A DNA stretch of 64,000 bases. Origin: Pseudomonas sp. GM50. Lineage in GTDB: Bacteria > Pseudomonadota > Gammaproteobacteria > Pseudomonadales > Pseudomonadaceae. Below the pieces are notes generated by a model. That model was not told where the DNA came from. It made no database searches and saw only the letters and a program-made list of their open reading frames with translations. Shown here in pieces: positions 44,388-53,777 of the stretch. The stretch covers positions 124,001 to 188,000 of the forward strand of contig NZ_AKJK01000040.1 of the NCBI RefSeq assembly GCF_000282375.1, given 5' to 3'. The translations under genes were made by a program, and so were the position numbers. Positions within the stretch are counted from its first letter, which is position 1, and each line of letters begins with the position of its first letter.

Positions 44388-45869
44388 ATGACCACCGTCC
44401 GCACTCGCATCGCGCCATCGCCTACCGGGGACCCCCACGTAGGTACCGCTTACATCGCTTTGTTCAACTACTGCTTTGCCAAGCAGCATGGCGGTGAGTT
44501 CATCCTGCGGATCGAAGACACCGACCAACTGCGTTCGACCCGCGAGTCCGAACAGCAGATTTTCGACGCCCTGCGCTGGTTGGGTATCGACTGGAGCGAA
44601 GGCCCGGATGTCGGCGGCCCGCACGGTCCTTACCGTCAAAGCGAGCGCGGCGATATCTATCAGAAGTATTGCCAGCAATTGGTCGACTTGGGTCATGCCT
44701 TCCCGTGCTTCTGCACCGCCGAAGAACTGGACCAGATGCGCGCCGAGCAAATGGCCCGCGGCGAAACCCCGCGTTACGACGGCCGTGCGCTGTTGCTGTC
44801 CGAGGAAGAAGTCGCGCGCCGCCTGGCTGCCGGCGAGCCACACGTCATCCGCATGAAAGTGCCGACCGAAGGCGTGTGCGTGGTGCCTGACATGCTGCGT
44901 GGCGACGTCGAGATCCCGTGGGATCGCATGGACATGCAAGTGCTGATGAAGACCGACGGCCTGCCGACGTACTTCCTGGCCAACGTGGTCGATGACCACC
45001 TGATGGGTATCACCCATGTTCTGCGCGGTGAAGAATGGCTGCCATCGGCGCCGAAACTGATCCTCTTGTACGAATACTTCGGCTGGGAACAACCGCAGCT
45101 GTGCTACATGCCGCTGCTGCGTAACCCGGACAAGAGCAAGCTGTCCAAGCGCAAGAACCCGACCTCGGTGACCTTCTACGAGCGCATGGGCTTCATGCCG
45201 GAAGCAATGCTCAACTACCTGGGCCGCATGGGCTGGTCGATGCCGGACGAGCGCGAGAAGTTCTCCCTGCAGGAAATGGTCGATAACTTCGACCTGAGCC
45301 GCGTCTCCCTCGGCGGGCCGATTTTCGACATCGAGAAGCTGTCGTGGCTCAACGGCCAATGGTTGCGTGACCTGCCGGTGGAAGAGTTCGCCGCTCGTCT
45401 GCAAAAGTGGGCACTGAACCCTGAATACATGATGAAGATCGCGCCGCACGTGCAGGGTCGGGTTGAAACCTTTAGCCAGGTCGCACCGCTGGCCGGCTTC
45501 TTCTTCGCCGGTGGCGTGAACCCGGACGCCAAGCTGTTCGAATCCAAGAAACTCTCGGGCGATCAGGTTCGTCAGTTGATGCAGTTGATCCTGTGGAAGC
45601 TGGAAAGCCTGCGTCAGTGGGAGAAGGACAGCATCACCGCAACGATTCAGGCGGTGGTCGAATCCCTGGAGTTGAAGCTGCGTGATGCCATGCCGCTGAT
45701 GTTCGCCGCGATCACGGGGCAGGCCAGCTCGGTGTCGGTGCTCGACGCGATGGAAATCCTCGGTCCGGACCTGACCCGTTTCCGTCTGCGCCAGGCTATC
45801 GACCTGCTGGGCGGCGTGTCGAAGAAGGAAAACAAGGAGTGGGAAAAACTCCTGGGCGCTATCGCTTAA
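44388..45869 (+). CDS. gltX: Glutamyl-tRNA synthetase
   Basis: 493 residues, class I aminoacyl-tRNA synthetase. HIGH-like motif [15 protein letters not shown] at the N-terminus, zinc-binding-like cysteines near residues 108-110 ([10 protein letters not shown]), KMSKS-like LSKRKNPTS near residue 253, and a C-terminal anticodon-binding region. It charges tRNA-Glu, and two identical tRNA-Glu genes lie only a few hundred bases downstream, the conserved Pseudomonas context. Confidence 0.98.
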   Translation: MTTVRTRIAPSPTGDPHVGTAYIALFNYCFAKQHGGEFILRIEDTDQLRSTRESEQQIFDALRWLGIDWSEGPDVGGPHGPYRQSERGDIYQKYCQQLVDLGHAFPCFCTAEELDQMRAEQMARGETPRYDGRALLLSEEEVARRLAAGEPHVIRMKVPTEGVCVVPDMLRGDVEIPWDRMDMQVLMKTDGLPTYFLANVVDDHLMGITHVLRGEEWLPSAPKLILLYEYFGWEQPQLCYMPLLRNPDKSKLSKRKNPTSVTFYERMGFMPEAMLNYLGRMGWSMPDEREKFSLQEMVDNFDLSRVSLGGPIFDIEKLSWLNGQWLRDLPVEEFAARLQKWALNPEYMMKIAPHVQGRVETFSQVAPLAGFFFAGGVNPDAKLFESKKLSGDQVRQLMQLILWKLESLRQWEKDSITATIQAVVESLELKLRDAMPLMFAAITGQASSVSVLDAMEILGPDLTRFRLRQAIDLLGGVSKKENKEWEKLLGAIA

Positions 45870-45884
45870 GGCTGTTTAACCTTG

Positions 45885-45930
45885 TGTAGGAGCTGCCGAA
45901 GGCTGCGATCTTTTGATCTTGCTCTTCGGC
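45885..45930. repeat. Repeat of GTAGGAGCTGCCGAAGGCTGCGATC type
   Basis: TGTAGGAGCTGCCGAAGGCT followed by GCGATCTTTTGATC and a closing GCTCTTCGGC; a different Pseudomonas intergenic repeat family from the REP pairs in this window. Single copy. Confidence 0.75.
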
Positions 45931-46009
45931 GCCACCCCCGTTTTTCGGGGGGAGGGCGGTAAGTGATTGTTATGTGGGCAAAAAATTTTGGAAATTGTTA
46001 AAAATAAGT

Positions 46010-46038
46010 TTGACAGCCTTCCGATGCGCCATTAAGAT
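46010..46038 (+). promoter_or_regulatory. Strong sigma-70 promoter of the tRNA cluster
   Basis: TTGACA (46010-46015) and TAAGAT (46033-46038) are 17 bases apart. A GC-rich discriminator (GCCCCGTCC) follows, typical of stable-RNA promoters under stringent control. The first tRNA begins about 21 bases after the -10 box. Confidence 0.8.
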
Positions 46039-46059
46039 TCGCCCCGTCCTCAGCGATGA

Positions 46060-46135
<76 letters not shown>

Positions 46136-46214
46136 ATTTACACTTCAAGGTCTGGCCACACCGGCCTTGAAGCGATCAACACTCAGCGTTGATCAGTTGT
46201 ATAGAAGGGTTTGC

Positions 46215-46290
46215 GTCCCCTTCGTCTAGTGGCCTAGGACACCGCCCTTTCACGGCGGTAACAGGGGTTCGAGTCCCCTAGGGGACGCCA
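46215..46290 (+). tRNA. tRNA-Glu (TTC), copy 1
   Basis: 76 bases with encoded CCA. Anticodon loop CTTTCAC between CCGCC and GGCGG gives anticodon TTC. Acceptor GTCCCCT/AGGGGAC. Confidence 0.97.
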
Positions 46291-46343
46291 GTTTTACAGA
46301 AGCGATGTTGCAAGATGTCGCTCCGCCGCGAGGCGAAAAATCC

Positions 46344-46419
<76 letters not shown>

Positions 46420-46499
46420 ATTTTACAGTTCAAGGTCTGGCCACACCGGCCTTGAATCGATCAGCTCTCAGCACTGATCAGTTGTATAGAAGGGTTTGT

Positions 46500-46575
46500 G
46501 TCCCCTTCGTCTAGTGGCCTAGGACACCGCCCTTTCACGGCGGTAACAGGGGTTCGAGTCCCCTAGGGGACGCCA
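46500..46575 (+). tRNA. tRNA-Glu (TTC), copy 2
   Basis: Identical to copy 1 at 46215-46290, 285 bases downstream. Confidence 0.97.
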
Positions 46576-46581
46576 CGATTA

Positions 46582-46632
46582 CCCGCTCTGCGGGATTTTT
46601 AAGGGTCATTCAATTATTGAATGGCCCTTTTG
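46582..46632 (+). terminator. Double terminator after the tRNA cluster
   Basis: CCCGC-TCT-GCGGG with ATTTTT (46582-46600), then a second hairpin GGGTCATTCAA...TTGAATGGCCC with TTTT (46601-46632). Two hairpins in series mark the end of the tRNA transcript. Confidence 0.75.
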
Positions 46633-46721
46633 TTTGTCTGGCGTTTGGCCAACTCTCCTTTTTCCTCAAAACTGTTCTTCAGACCAGCGGTCACATTCAC
46701 GACTTGCGGAAAATTATTATG

Positions 46722-46734
46722 AGAATAATATTCT
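46722..46734. promoter_or_regulatory. AT-rich palindrome upstream of the TetR gene
   Basis: AGAATA-A-TATTCT, a perfect 6-1-6 inverted repeat, 24 bases before the TetR ATG. A likely operator for the repressor itself. Confidence 0.5.
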
Positions 46735-46757
46735 AGTCGTAATATTCGGAGGCAACG

Positions 46758-47297
46758 ATGAACGATAAAAAAGCTCAAACCCGCAAACGCATCCTCAAGG
46801 CTGCCAGTGCCGCGCTGATCCAGCGCGGCCCGGCCGAGCCGAGCGTGGGTGAAGTGATGGGCGCGGCAGGCCTAACGGTCGGCGGCTTCTACGCGCACTT
46901 CGAAAGCAAGGACGCATTGATGCTGGAGGCGTTCAAGCTGCTGCTCAGCCATCGTCGTGGCTTGATTGCTGACATGGATGCCCAGTTGACCGGCGAAGAG
47001 CGTCGCGCGTTGGTCGCGGCGTTCTACCTGTCGCGCAAACACCGTGATTCCACCGAGCAGGCATGTCCGATTCCGGCGTCGGTCGGCGAGCTGGGCCGTC
47101 TGCCGGACGAGTTTCGTGTGGCGTTGAATGAACATGTCGAGTTGATGGTCGCGCAGTTGGCGGCCAGCCCGGAAGAGGCTGACAAAGCCTTGGCCGACAT
47201 GGCCTTGATGGTCGGTGGTTTGGCTCTGGCACGGGCGCTGGGGCCAGGAGAGTTGTCCGATCGATTGCTGCGCGCCGCCAAGTCGGCGGTGCTATGA
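46758..47297 (+). CDS. TetR/AcrR family transcriptional regulator
   Basis: 179 residues. N-terminal helix-turn-helix (about 8-55: TRKRILKAASAALIQRGPAEPSVGEVMGAAGLTVGGFYAHFESKDALM) of TetR type. The C-terminal ligand-binding region is helical with two cysteine-proline features (QACPIPASVG). It is likely autoregulated through the AGAATAATATTCT palindrome upstream. The alpha/beta-hydrolase gene follows 30 bases later on the same strand, so it is the probable target and operon partner. Confidence 0.9.
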   Translation: MNDKKAQTRKRILKAASAALIQRGPAEPSVGEVMGAAGLTVGGFYAHFESKDALMLEAFKLLLSHRRGLIADMDAQLTGEERRALVAAFYLSRKHRDSTEQACPIPASVGELGRLPDEFRVALNEHVELMVAQLAASPEEADKALADMALMVGGLALARALGPGELSDRLLRAAKSAVL

Positions 47298-47327
47298 CCT
47301 AAAGGCGTCAGCCTGAGGAGATGGGCG

Positions 47328-48161
47328 ATGAACACGTTGAGCTGGGTTCGTGGCGTTAATGGCACCTTGGGCTGGTTCGCGCCGAAGCTGGTGGCGAGCA
47401 AGATGCGTCTGGCATTCATGACCCCGCGGCAATTGCTGCCGCGTGATTGGGAGTTGCCGCTACTGGCGAAATCCGAACGAATCACTTTGCGCTTCGGCCT
47501 CTCGGCGCTGCGCTGGGGCCAGGGGCCGGCAGTGTTGTTGATGCACGGCTGGGAAGGCCGGCCAACGCAGTTTGCTGCGCTGATCACGGCGCTGGTCGAT
47601 GCCGGTTACACCGTGGTTGCCCTGGACGGCCCGGCACACGGTCGTTCGCCAGGTCGTGAGGCTAATGTGGTGCTGTTCGCTCGGGCCATGCTCGAAGCGG
47701 CCGCTGAATTGCCGCCGCTGCAAGCGGTGATCGGTCACTCCATGGGCGGCGCCAGTGCCATGCTCGCAGTTCAGTTGGGCTTGCGCACCGAAACCTTGGT
47801 CTCGATCGCCGCCCCGGCGCGAATTCTCGGGGTACTGCGTGGGTTCGCACGCTATGTGCGCCTGCCGCCCAAAGCGCGTTCGGCGTTTATTCGCCAGGTC
47901 GAGAAAGACGTCGGTATGCGCGCCGCTGCGCTGGATGTTGCGCGCTATCAGCTCGACATGCCGGGGCTGATCGTCCATGCCGTGGACGACAACTTTGTCC
48001 CGGTCAAGGAATCCCAGTTGATCCACGAAGCCTGGTTCGACAGCCGTCTGTTACGCCTGGAAGAGGGTGGGCATCAGCGGGTGCTGGCGGATCCGCGGGT
48101 GATCGAAGGCGTTCTCTCGCTGCTGGCCGGTCGCAGCCTGCAATCGCGCCAATCGGCCTGA
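47328..48161 (+). CDS. Alpha/beta-hydrolase fold protein
   Basis: 277 residues. Oxyanion region MHGWEG (72-77), nucleophile Ser138 in GHSMGGAS, catalytic Asp in VHAVDDNFVP and His in EEGGHQRV. The triad is complete, so it should be an esterase, lipase or related hydrolase. There is no signal peptide, hence cytoplasmic. The substrate is unknown. Its position after a TetR regulator suggests inducible expression by a small hydrophobic compound. Confidence 0.88.
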   Translation: MNTLSWVRGVNGTLGWFAPKLVASKMRLAFMTPRQLLPRDWELPLLAKSERITLRFGLSALRWGQGPAVLLMHGWEGRPTQFAALITALVDAGYTVVALDGPAHGRSPGREANVVLFARAMLEAAAELPPLQAVIGHSMGGASAMLAVQLGLRTETLVSIAAPARILGVLRGFARYVRLPPKARSAFIRQVEKDVGMRAAALDVARYQLDMPGLIVHAVDDNFVPVKESQLIHEAWFDSRLLRLEEGGHQRVLADPRVIEGVLSLLAGRSLQSRQSA

Positions 48162-48209
48162 GCTTCCGTTACACTGCCCCTGTCGAAATAATCTGACCGG
48201 GAGTGGGGC

Positions 48210-48665
48210 ATGGGCTGGGATCGGGCAACGCCGTTTATCATTGATCTGGAAGTGGCCGCCGAGGACATCGACGGGCTGGGCCACGCGAACAACGCGGTGT
48301 ACGTGACCTGGCTCGAGCGCTGCGCCTGGCGCCACTCGCAACGGCTTGGGCTGGATCTGGTCGAGTACCGGCGGCTGGATCGGGCGATGGCGGTGGTACG
48401 GCACGAGATCGACTATCTGGCGGCGGCCTATGAGGGCGATGAGTTGCAGTTGGCGACCTGGATCGTCGATTGGGACCAGCGCCTGAAAATGACCCGACAC
48501 TTTCAATTGAAGCGCCTCAGCGACAACACGACGTTACTGCGGGCACAAACCACTTTCGTGTGCATCGAACTATCGACCGGCAAGCCCAAGCGCATGCCGG
48601 CGGAGTTTATCGAGGGCTATGGCCCGGCGTTGCAAATACAAAATCTGGATACAACCCAAATCTAA
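48210..48665 (+). CDS. Acyl-CoA thioesterase, 4HBT/YbgC-like hotdog family
   Basis: 151 residues forming one hotdog domain. The catalytic-type motif DIDGLGHANNAVYVTWLE (Asp21, His25, Asn27-28, Tyr31) is present, as are the KMTRHFQLKR strand and C-terminal IELSTGKPKRMP. It hydrolyses acyl-CoA thioesters. It lies 48 bases after the hydrolase gene and could share its transcript. Followed by a REP pair. Confidence 0.88.
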   Translation: MGWDRATPFIIDLEVAAEDIDGLGHANNAVYVTWLERCAWRHSQRLGLDLVEYRRLDRAMAVVRHEIDYLAAAYEGDELQLATWIVDWDQRLKMTRHFQLKRLSDNTTLLRAQTTFVCIELSTGKPKRMPAEFIEGYGPALQIQNLDTTQI

Positions 48666-48753
48666 TGTGGGAGCGAGCCTGCTCGCGATTCAGGCGGCGC
48701 GGTTTATCAAGTACACAGCGTCATCGTTCATCGCGAGCAGGCTCGCTCCCACA
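48666..48753. repeat. REP inverted pair (TGTGGGAGCGAGCCTGCTCGC type)
   Basis: Facing copies with about 37 bases between them, in the gap before dusC. Confidence 0.9.
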
Positions 48754-48829
48754 AGGGATCTGCGATGTTCTGCAGATTTTCCGCGCAATCCAGTAAACTG
48801 CCGCACGTTTTTCGTTGAGTGTGTTTTTC

Positions 48830-49789
48830 ATGCAAATTGCTTTGGCGCCCATGGAGGGGTTGGTCGACAATATCCTGCGGGACGTGCTGACCCGTGTGGG
48901 CGGTATTGATTGGTGCGTGACCGAATTCATTCGGATCAACGATCAACTGCTCACGCCTGCCTATTATCACAAGTTCGGCCCGGAACTGCTGACCGACGCC
49001 CGAACCGCCTCCGGCGTGCCGCTGCGAGTGCAACTGCTCGGCTCCGATCCGGTGTGCCTGGCGGAAAACGCTGCACTGGCCTGCGAGCTGGGTTCCGAGG
49101 TCATCGACCTGAACTTCGGCTGCCCGGCCAAGACCGTCAACAAATCCCGTGGCGGCGCGGTGCTGCTCAAAGAGCCTGAGCTGCTTAACCAAATCGTCGA
49201 ACATGTCCGTCGTGCGGTGCCAGCGCACATTCCAGTGACTGCCAAGATGCGCCTCGGTTTTGACAGCCCGGACGGTGCGCTGGTTTGCGCCACGGCCCTG
49301 GCCGAAGGCGGCGCGGCGCATATCGTGGTTCACGCACGGACCAAGACCGATGGCTACAAGCCGCCAGCTCACTGGGAGTGGATCCCTCGGGTGCAGGACG
49401 TGGTCAAGGTGCCGGTGTTTGCCAACGGCGACATCTGGAGCGTTGAGGACTGGCGTCGTTGCCGCGAGATCAGCGGCGTCGAAGACATCATGCTCGGTCG
49501 TGGTCTGGTATCGCGCCCGGATCTGGCCAGGCAGATCGCCGCCGCCCGTGCCGGTGAAGAGGTCGTCGAGATGACCTGGGCCGAGCTGCTGCCGCTGATT
49601 CAGGACTTCTGGCTGCAAGCCAAGGCGCAGATGACGCCACGCCAATCGCCGGGTCGCTTGAAGCAGTGGCTGGCGATGCTGACCCGTAATTATCCCGAAG
49701 CGGTAGAGCTGTTCACCGTCCTGCGTCGTGAGACCGAACTGGATAATGTCTCGCGTTTATTGGGTCTGCAGGTGTCTGAAGCGGCCTGA
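48830..49789 (+). CDS. dusC: tRNA-dihydrouridine(16) synthase DusC
   Basis: 319 residues. FMN-dependent reductase of uridine 16 in tRNA. Motifs are [13 protein letters not shown], catalytic Cys98 in [42 protein letters not shown] (the DusC-type insert) and VFANGDIW. Start at 48830; the frame is open to 48815. It is the second Dus enzyme of the window, far from dusA and without any sign of integration. Confidence 0.93.
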   Translation: MQIALAPMEGLVDNILRDVLTRVGGIDWCVTEFIRINDQLLTPAYYHKFGPELLTDARTASGVPLRVQLLGSDPVCLAENAALACELGSEVIDLNFGCPAKTVNKSRGGAVLLKEPELLNQIVEHVRRAVPAHIPVTAKMRLGFDSPDGALVCATALAEGGAAHIVVHARTKTDGYKPPAHWEWIPRVQDVVKVPVFANGDIWSVEDWRRCREISGVEDIMLGRGLVSRPDLARQIAAARAGEEVVEMTWAELLPLIQDFWLQAKAQMTPRQSPGRLKQWLAMLTRNYPEAVELFTVLRRETELDNVSRLLGLQVSEAA

Positions 49790-49808
49790 AAAAATCTTGA
49801 AATAATCT

Positions 49809-49836
49809 CTTGAAAAGCAATCAGCGGTCCTTATCT
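49809..49836 (+). promoter_or_regulatory. Sigma-32-like heat-shock promoter of the hsp20 gene
   Basis: CTTGAA (49809-49814) and CCTTATCT (49829-49836) are separated by 14 bases, close to the sigma-32 pattern CTTGAAA...CCCCATNT. Confidence 0.6.
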
Positions 49837-49845
49837 AAGGATTAC

Positions 49846-49900
49846 GCGATGCCGAATTCGGGTCGCGGAGACAAAAAAACTTGCTGATTATGTTCAGGAG
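49846..49900 (+). promoter_or_regulatory. ROSE-like RNA thermometer in hsp20 leader
   Basis: Hairpin GCGA..CCGAA/TTCGG..TCGC (49846-49866) is followed by TTGCTGA (49881-49887) pairing with TCAGGA (49894-49899). Pairs are T-A, T-G, then a bulged G, C-G, T-A, G-C and A-T, with loop TTATGT. This hides the Shine-Dalgarno AGGAG (49896-49900) in the way of ROSE elements with their UUGCU motif. The ATG is at 49910. Confidence 0.75.
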
Positions 49901-49909
49901 ATTTGAATC

Positions 49910-50356
49910 ATGAGTACTGCATTTTCCCTGGCCCCACTGTTCCGTTCCTCGGTAGGTTTCGACCGTTTCAACGATCTGTTCGAAACCGCCCTGCGCAATG
50001 AGCCAGGCAGCACCTATCCACCCTACAACGTTGAAAAATACGGTGATGATCAATACCGCATTGTCGTAGCGGCCGCCGGTTTCCAGGAAGAAGACCTGGA
50101 CCTGCAAGTGGAGAAAGGTGTGCTGACCATCAGTGGCGGCAAACGTGACGCGGACGAAAGCGTCACTTACCTGTACCAAGGCATCGCTCAGCGCGCCTTC
50201 AAACTGTCGTTCCGTCTGGCGGACCATATTGAAATCAAGGCCGCCGAACTGCGCAACGGTTTGTTGAGCATCGACCTGCTGCGCGTGATTCCGGAAGAGG
50301 CGAAAGCCAAACGCATCCCGATCAACGGGACGCAGAAGCCAGCTCTGCAACGCTGA
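49910..50356 (+). CDS. ibpA: Small heat-shock protein, Hsp20/IbpA family
   Basis: 148 residues. The central alpha-crystallin domain is at about 35-125 (YNVEKYGDDQYRIVVAAAGFQEEDLDLQVEKGVLTISG and GIAQRAFKLSFRLADHIEIKAAELRNGLLSIDL). It is a cytoplasmic holdase that binds unfolding proteins. The leader has a sigma-32-like promoter and a ROSE-type hairpin, so transcription and translation both respond to heat. Monocistronic; a bidirectional terminator separates it from the convergent GGDEF/EAL gene. Confidence 0.93.
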   Translation: MSTAFSLAPLFRSSVGFDRFNDLFETALRNEPGSTYPPYNVEKYGDDQYRIVVAAAGFQEEDLDLQVEKGVLTISGGKRDADESVTYLYQGIAQRAFKLSFRLADHIEIKAAELRNGLLSIDLLRVIPEEAKAKRIPINGTQKPALQR

Positions 50357-50365
50357 GTCAGAGCA

Positions 50366-50399
50366 AAAAAAAGGGCGCCATCCACTGGCGCCCTTTTTT
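50366..50399. terminator. Terminator between hsp20 and the GGDEF/EAL gene
   Basis: AAGGGCGCCA (50371-50380) and TGGCGCCCTT (50386-50395) form a 10-bp stem with A run before and T run after. It acts in both directions. Confidence 0.88.
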
Positions 50400-50414
50400 G
50401 TGCCTGTGTCCGAC

Positions 50415-53400
50415 TCATTTGAGGAGTTTCTGAAACTCCTCAACCGGCAGCGGCCGACTGTGCAAATACCCTTGATACAAATGACAGCCCAGCCCCTGCA
50501 AAAACTCCAGCTGCTCCAGGGTTTCCACCCCTTCGGCGATGACTTCCAGCTCCAGGCTGCGCGCCATGGCGACGATGGCGCGAATGATTTCGGCATCGTT
50601 GGGGTCGGTGGTGGCGTCGCGGATGAACGATTGATCGATTTTCAGGGTGTCCACCGGCAGGCGCTTGAGGTAGGTCAGCGAGGAATAACCGGTACCAAAA
50701 TCGTCCATCGCAAAGCTCACACCGAGTTTTTTCAGGCGCCGCATTTTGCTGATGGTGTCGTCCAGGTTCTGGATGACGATGCCTTCGGTGATTTCCAGTT
50801 TCAGCAACGAGCAGGGCAGGCCGTAGCTGCCGAGGCTGTGTTCGATGCGTTCGACGAAATCGGTCTGGCGAAATTGCCGTGGGCTGATATTCACGCACAG
50901 GCTGAAATCGAGCGGGTCGATCAGGCCTTTGGCGATCAGATGTTTGAAGGCCGCGCAGGCTTCATCGAGGATCCACGTGCCGACTTCCAGAATCAGCCCG
51001 CTGTCTTCCAGCACCTTGATGAACTCGGTGGGCGATTGCGCGCCCAGCTGCGGATGGTGCCAGCGCACCAAGGCTTCGGCGCCGGTAATGCGGTTGTTTC
51101 GGGCGTCCACCTGAGGTTGGTACTGCACGCTGAACTCACCCCGGGAAAGGGCCAGGCGCAGATCGGTTTCCATGCGCAGGCGTTCGCTGGCGGCCTTTTG
51201 CATGGTGTTGTGATACATCTGCGTGGTGTTGCGGCCCGAGTCCTTGGCGCGGTAAAGGGCGATATCGGCGCGTTTGAGCAGGTCGGTCGGAGTCGAGCCG
51301 TGGTCGGGGATCAGCGCGATGCCGATGCTCGGGGTCACTTGCAGGCGCTGTCCGTCGAGGAACATCGGTTCGGACAGCAGTTCGCGCAAGGTGTCCGCCA
51401 ACTCCCGGACCTGAACGCTGACGTCGCTGCGCGAGCCTTCCAGACCGCTGAGCAACACCACGAATTCGTCACCGCCCAGGCGCGCGACGGTGTCCTCCAT
51501 GCGCACGCTGGCTTCAAGGCGCGCGGTGATGATCTTCAGCACCGTATCGCCCACCGGGTGACCGAGGGAGTCGTTGATGTGCTTGAAGTGATCGAGGTCG
51601 AGGAACATCAGCGCGCCGCGAAGGTTGTGGCGTTTGAGCAGGGCGATCTGCTGGCTCAGGCGATCCATCAACAGGGCGCGGTTAGGCAGGTTGGTCAGCG
51701 GGTCGTGGTAGGCCAGGTGACGGATCTGCGCTTCAGCGTTTTTCAGCAAGCTGACGTCCCGGGCGGTCAGCAGCAGGCACGCCGTTTCGTTGAGGGTGAT
51801 CGGCTCCACCGAGACTTCGACGGTCAACAACTCGCCGCGTTTGTTGCGCCCGAGCATTTCCTGATGGTGAACCCGGCCCTTGATCTGTAGTTCCGCCAGC
51901 AACGCCGAGCGTTGTTTCTCTTCGGCCCAGATGCCCACCTGATACACCGTGCGGCCGACCACTTCATCGGCGCGGTAGCCAGTCAGGCGACAGAAACCAT
52001 CGTTAACTTCCAGGTAGCGTCCGGTGTCGCGCTCGGTAATGGTGATGGCGTCGGGGCTTGAGTGGAAGGCCTTGGCGAACTTCTCCTCGCTGGCCTTGAG
52101 CGCCGCTTCCGAGCGTTGCTGCTGGGTGATGTCGCGCAGGGTGGTGACGATGCACGGTTGGTCGCCGACGCTGATCTGCCGGCTCGATATCACGCAGGTC
52201 AGGGACTGTCCGTCCTTGTGCTGGACGATGATCGCCACATTGTTCAGGCCCTGTTCGCGGATGACCCGCTCGATCCTTTGCAGGCTTTTCGCCGAAGCGT
52301 CCCACAGGCCGATTTCGTCGGCGCTGCGGCCAATCACGTCGACGGTGCTCCAGCCGAACGTTTGAGTGAAGCTGGAGTTGATCTCGATGAAGTGACCGGT
52401 GTCCTGGCGCGTAACGCAGATCGGGTCCGGGCTGACCTGGAACAAGGTGGCGAATTTCTCTTCCGACGCCACCAGTTGCTGTTCGCGCTCTACCTGATCA
52501 GTGATGTCCAGCAGCGTGCCGGCCATGCGCAGCGGGTTGCCCTGTTCATCGCGGTAGAGTCTGGCGCGGCTTTCCAGGTAGCGCGAGCTGCCATCCGTTA
52601 GCTGCACGCGATAAGTCAGCTGGTAATTGCCGGCCGGGCCTTCGCGCAAGCTGCGGTAGGCATCGCGCATGGTGCCGCGTTCTTCGTCGGGAACGCCTTC
52701 GAAAAAAGCATCGAAGGATTCATGGAAGGGTTTGGGCTCTAGCCCATGCAACTGGGCGGCCCGTGCCGAGCCGTAAAGCATGCCGCTGGGAATGTGCCAG
52801 TCCCAGGTGCCGAGTTGCGCTGAGTCCAGGGCCAGGTCGAGGCGTTCCTGGCTGTCTTTGAGGGCGTGCTCGGCAATTTTACGTTCGGTGGTGTCGAGGA
52901 ACGTGCTCAGCAGATAAGGCTGACCTTCGAGTTCGACCTTTTGCGCGCTGAGGATGCCGTCGTGAACCTGCCCATTGCTGGCGCGAAACTGCACCTCCAT
53001 GTTGATAAGCTCGCCTTTGGCTTTAGTGGCCTTGACCAGTTGCACCCGTTGTTCCGGATTGACCCAAAGGCCCAGTTCCAGCGTAGTTCGGCCGATGGCG
53101 TCTTGCACCGGCCAGCCGAACAGGCTTTCGAAGTACTGGTTGGCTTCGCTGATCAGGCCGTCTTCCTGACGGGTCAGCAGGACCATGTTCGGGCACAGGT
53201 GAAACAGCGTGGCGAAGCGTTTTTCCGAGCTGCTCAGCGCCTGTTCGCGCTGGCGCTGATGGGTGATTTCACGAATGACCCCGATCATGCGCGGCCGGCC
53301 GTTTTTGTCCGGCAGCAGGCTGCCGTTGATCTCCAGCCAATGCAGACTGCCATCGGGCCAGCGGATGCGATGATGCATGGCCTGTTCCAGCGGGGCGCCG

Positions 53401-53693
53401 GCGATCACTGCATTGAAGGCGCGGATGGCTTTCGCCCGATCCTCCTGGGGCAGCAGGTCGAGGTATTCCAGGTCCTCGGGCAACGGTTGCCGGGGATCGA
53501 AGCCGAACAACGCCTGAGTCCCCCGGGACCAACTGATTTGCCCCCGCTCGATGTCCCAATACCAGGCGCCTAGCCGAGCGCCGTTAAGGGCCGCCAGCAA
53601 CTGCGGGGCGCTTTCCCAGCTCTGCTCGGACCGTTTGGGGTCAAGTGCCTGAATTCGCGGCATCGGCGGCATACGTTCAACAGATTTGGGCAT
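50415..53693 (-). CDS. Multi-PAS GGDEF-EAL cytoplasmic protein
   Basis: 1092 residues with no membrane segment. About five PAS/PAC domains in series occupy residues 30-660; repeated SEEKFATLF... and SEEKFAKAF... starts mark them. GGDEF follows with intact GGDEF (740-744) and RxxD inhibitory site Arg731-Asp734. The C-terminal EAL domain has EALVRW (873-878) and DDFGTGYSS. It probably switches cyclic-di-GMP level in response to redox, oxygen or ligands seen by the PAS domains; heme or flavin binding cannot be read directly. Single gene, convergent with hsp20. Confidence 0.9.
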   Translation of the reverse strand: MPKSVERMPPMPRIQALDPKRSEQSWESAPQLLAALNGARLGAWYWDIERGQISWSRGTQALFGFDPRQPLPEDLEYLDLLPQEDRAKAIRAFNAVIAGAPLEQAMHHRIRWPDGSLHWLEINGSLLPDKNGRPRMIGVIREITHQRQREQALSSSEKRFATLFHLCPNMVLLTRQEDGLISEANQYFESLFGWPVQDAIGRTTLELGLWVNPEQRVQLVKATKAKGELINMEVQFRASNGQVHDGILSAQKVELEGQPYLLSTFLDTTERKIAEHALKDSQERLDLALDSAQLGTWDWHIPSGMLYGSARAAQLHGLEPKPFHESFDAFFEGVPDEERGTMRDAYRSLREGPAGNYQLTYRVQLTDGSSRYLESRARLYRDEQGNPLRMAGTLLDITDQVEREQQLVASEEKFATLFQVSPDPICVTRQDTGHFIEINSSFTQTFGWSTVDVIGRSADEIGLWDASAKSLQRIERVIREQGLNNVAIIVQHKDGQSLTCVISSRQISVGDQPCIVTTLRDITQQQRSEAALKASEEKFAKAFHSSPDAITITERDTGRYLEVNDGFCRLTGYRADEVVGRTVYQVGIWAEEKQRSALLAELQIKGRVHHQEMLGRNKRGELLTVEVSVEPITLNETACLLLTARDVSLLKNAEAQIRHLAYHDPLTNLPNRALLMDRLSQQIALLKRHNLRGALMFLDLDHFKHINDSLGHPVGDTVLKIITARLEASVRMEDTVARLGGDEFVVLLSGLEGSRSDVSVQVRELADTLRELLSEPMFLDGQRLQVTPSIGIALIPDHGSTPTDLLKRADIALYRAKDSGRNTTQMYHNTMQKAASERLRMETDLRLALSRGEFSVQYQPQVDARNNRITGAEALVRWHHPQLGAQSPTEFIKVLEDSGLILEVGTWILDEACAAFKHLIAKGLIDPLDFSLCVNISPRQFRQTDFVERIEHSLGSYGLPCSLLKLEITEGIVIQNLDDTISKMRRLKKLGVSFAMDDFGTGYSSLTYLKRLPVDTLKIDQSFIRDATTDPNDAEIIRAIVAMARSLELEVIAEGVETLEQLEFLQGLGCHLYQGYLHSRPLPVEEFQKLLK

Positions 53694-53777
53694 GGATAAC
53701 AGGCCTTGGGCTGAATTGGGCGTTAGGCACAGGGTTTTGGGGCTCTATAGGCGTAGCACAAAAAGAAGTAGCACAGC

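Noticed and set aside
50400..51890. 496-codon plus-strand frame opposite the GGDEF/EAL gene
   Set aside because: It is antisense to clear GGDEF and EAL motifs and has no family of its own.
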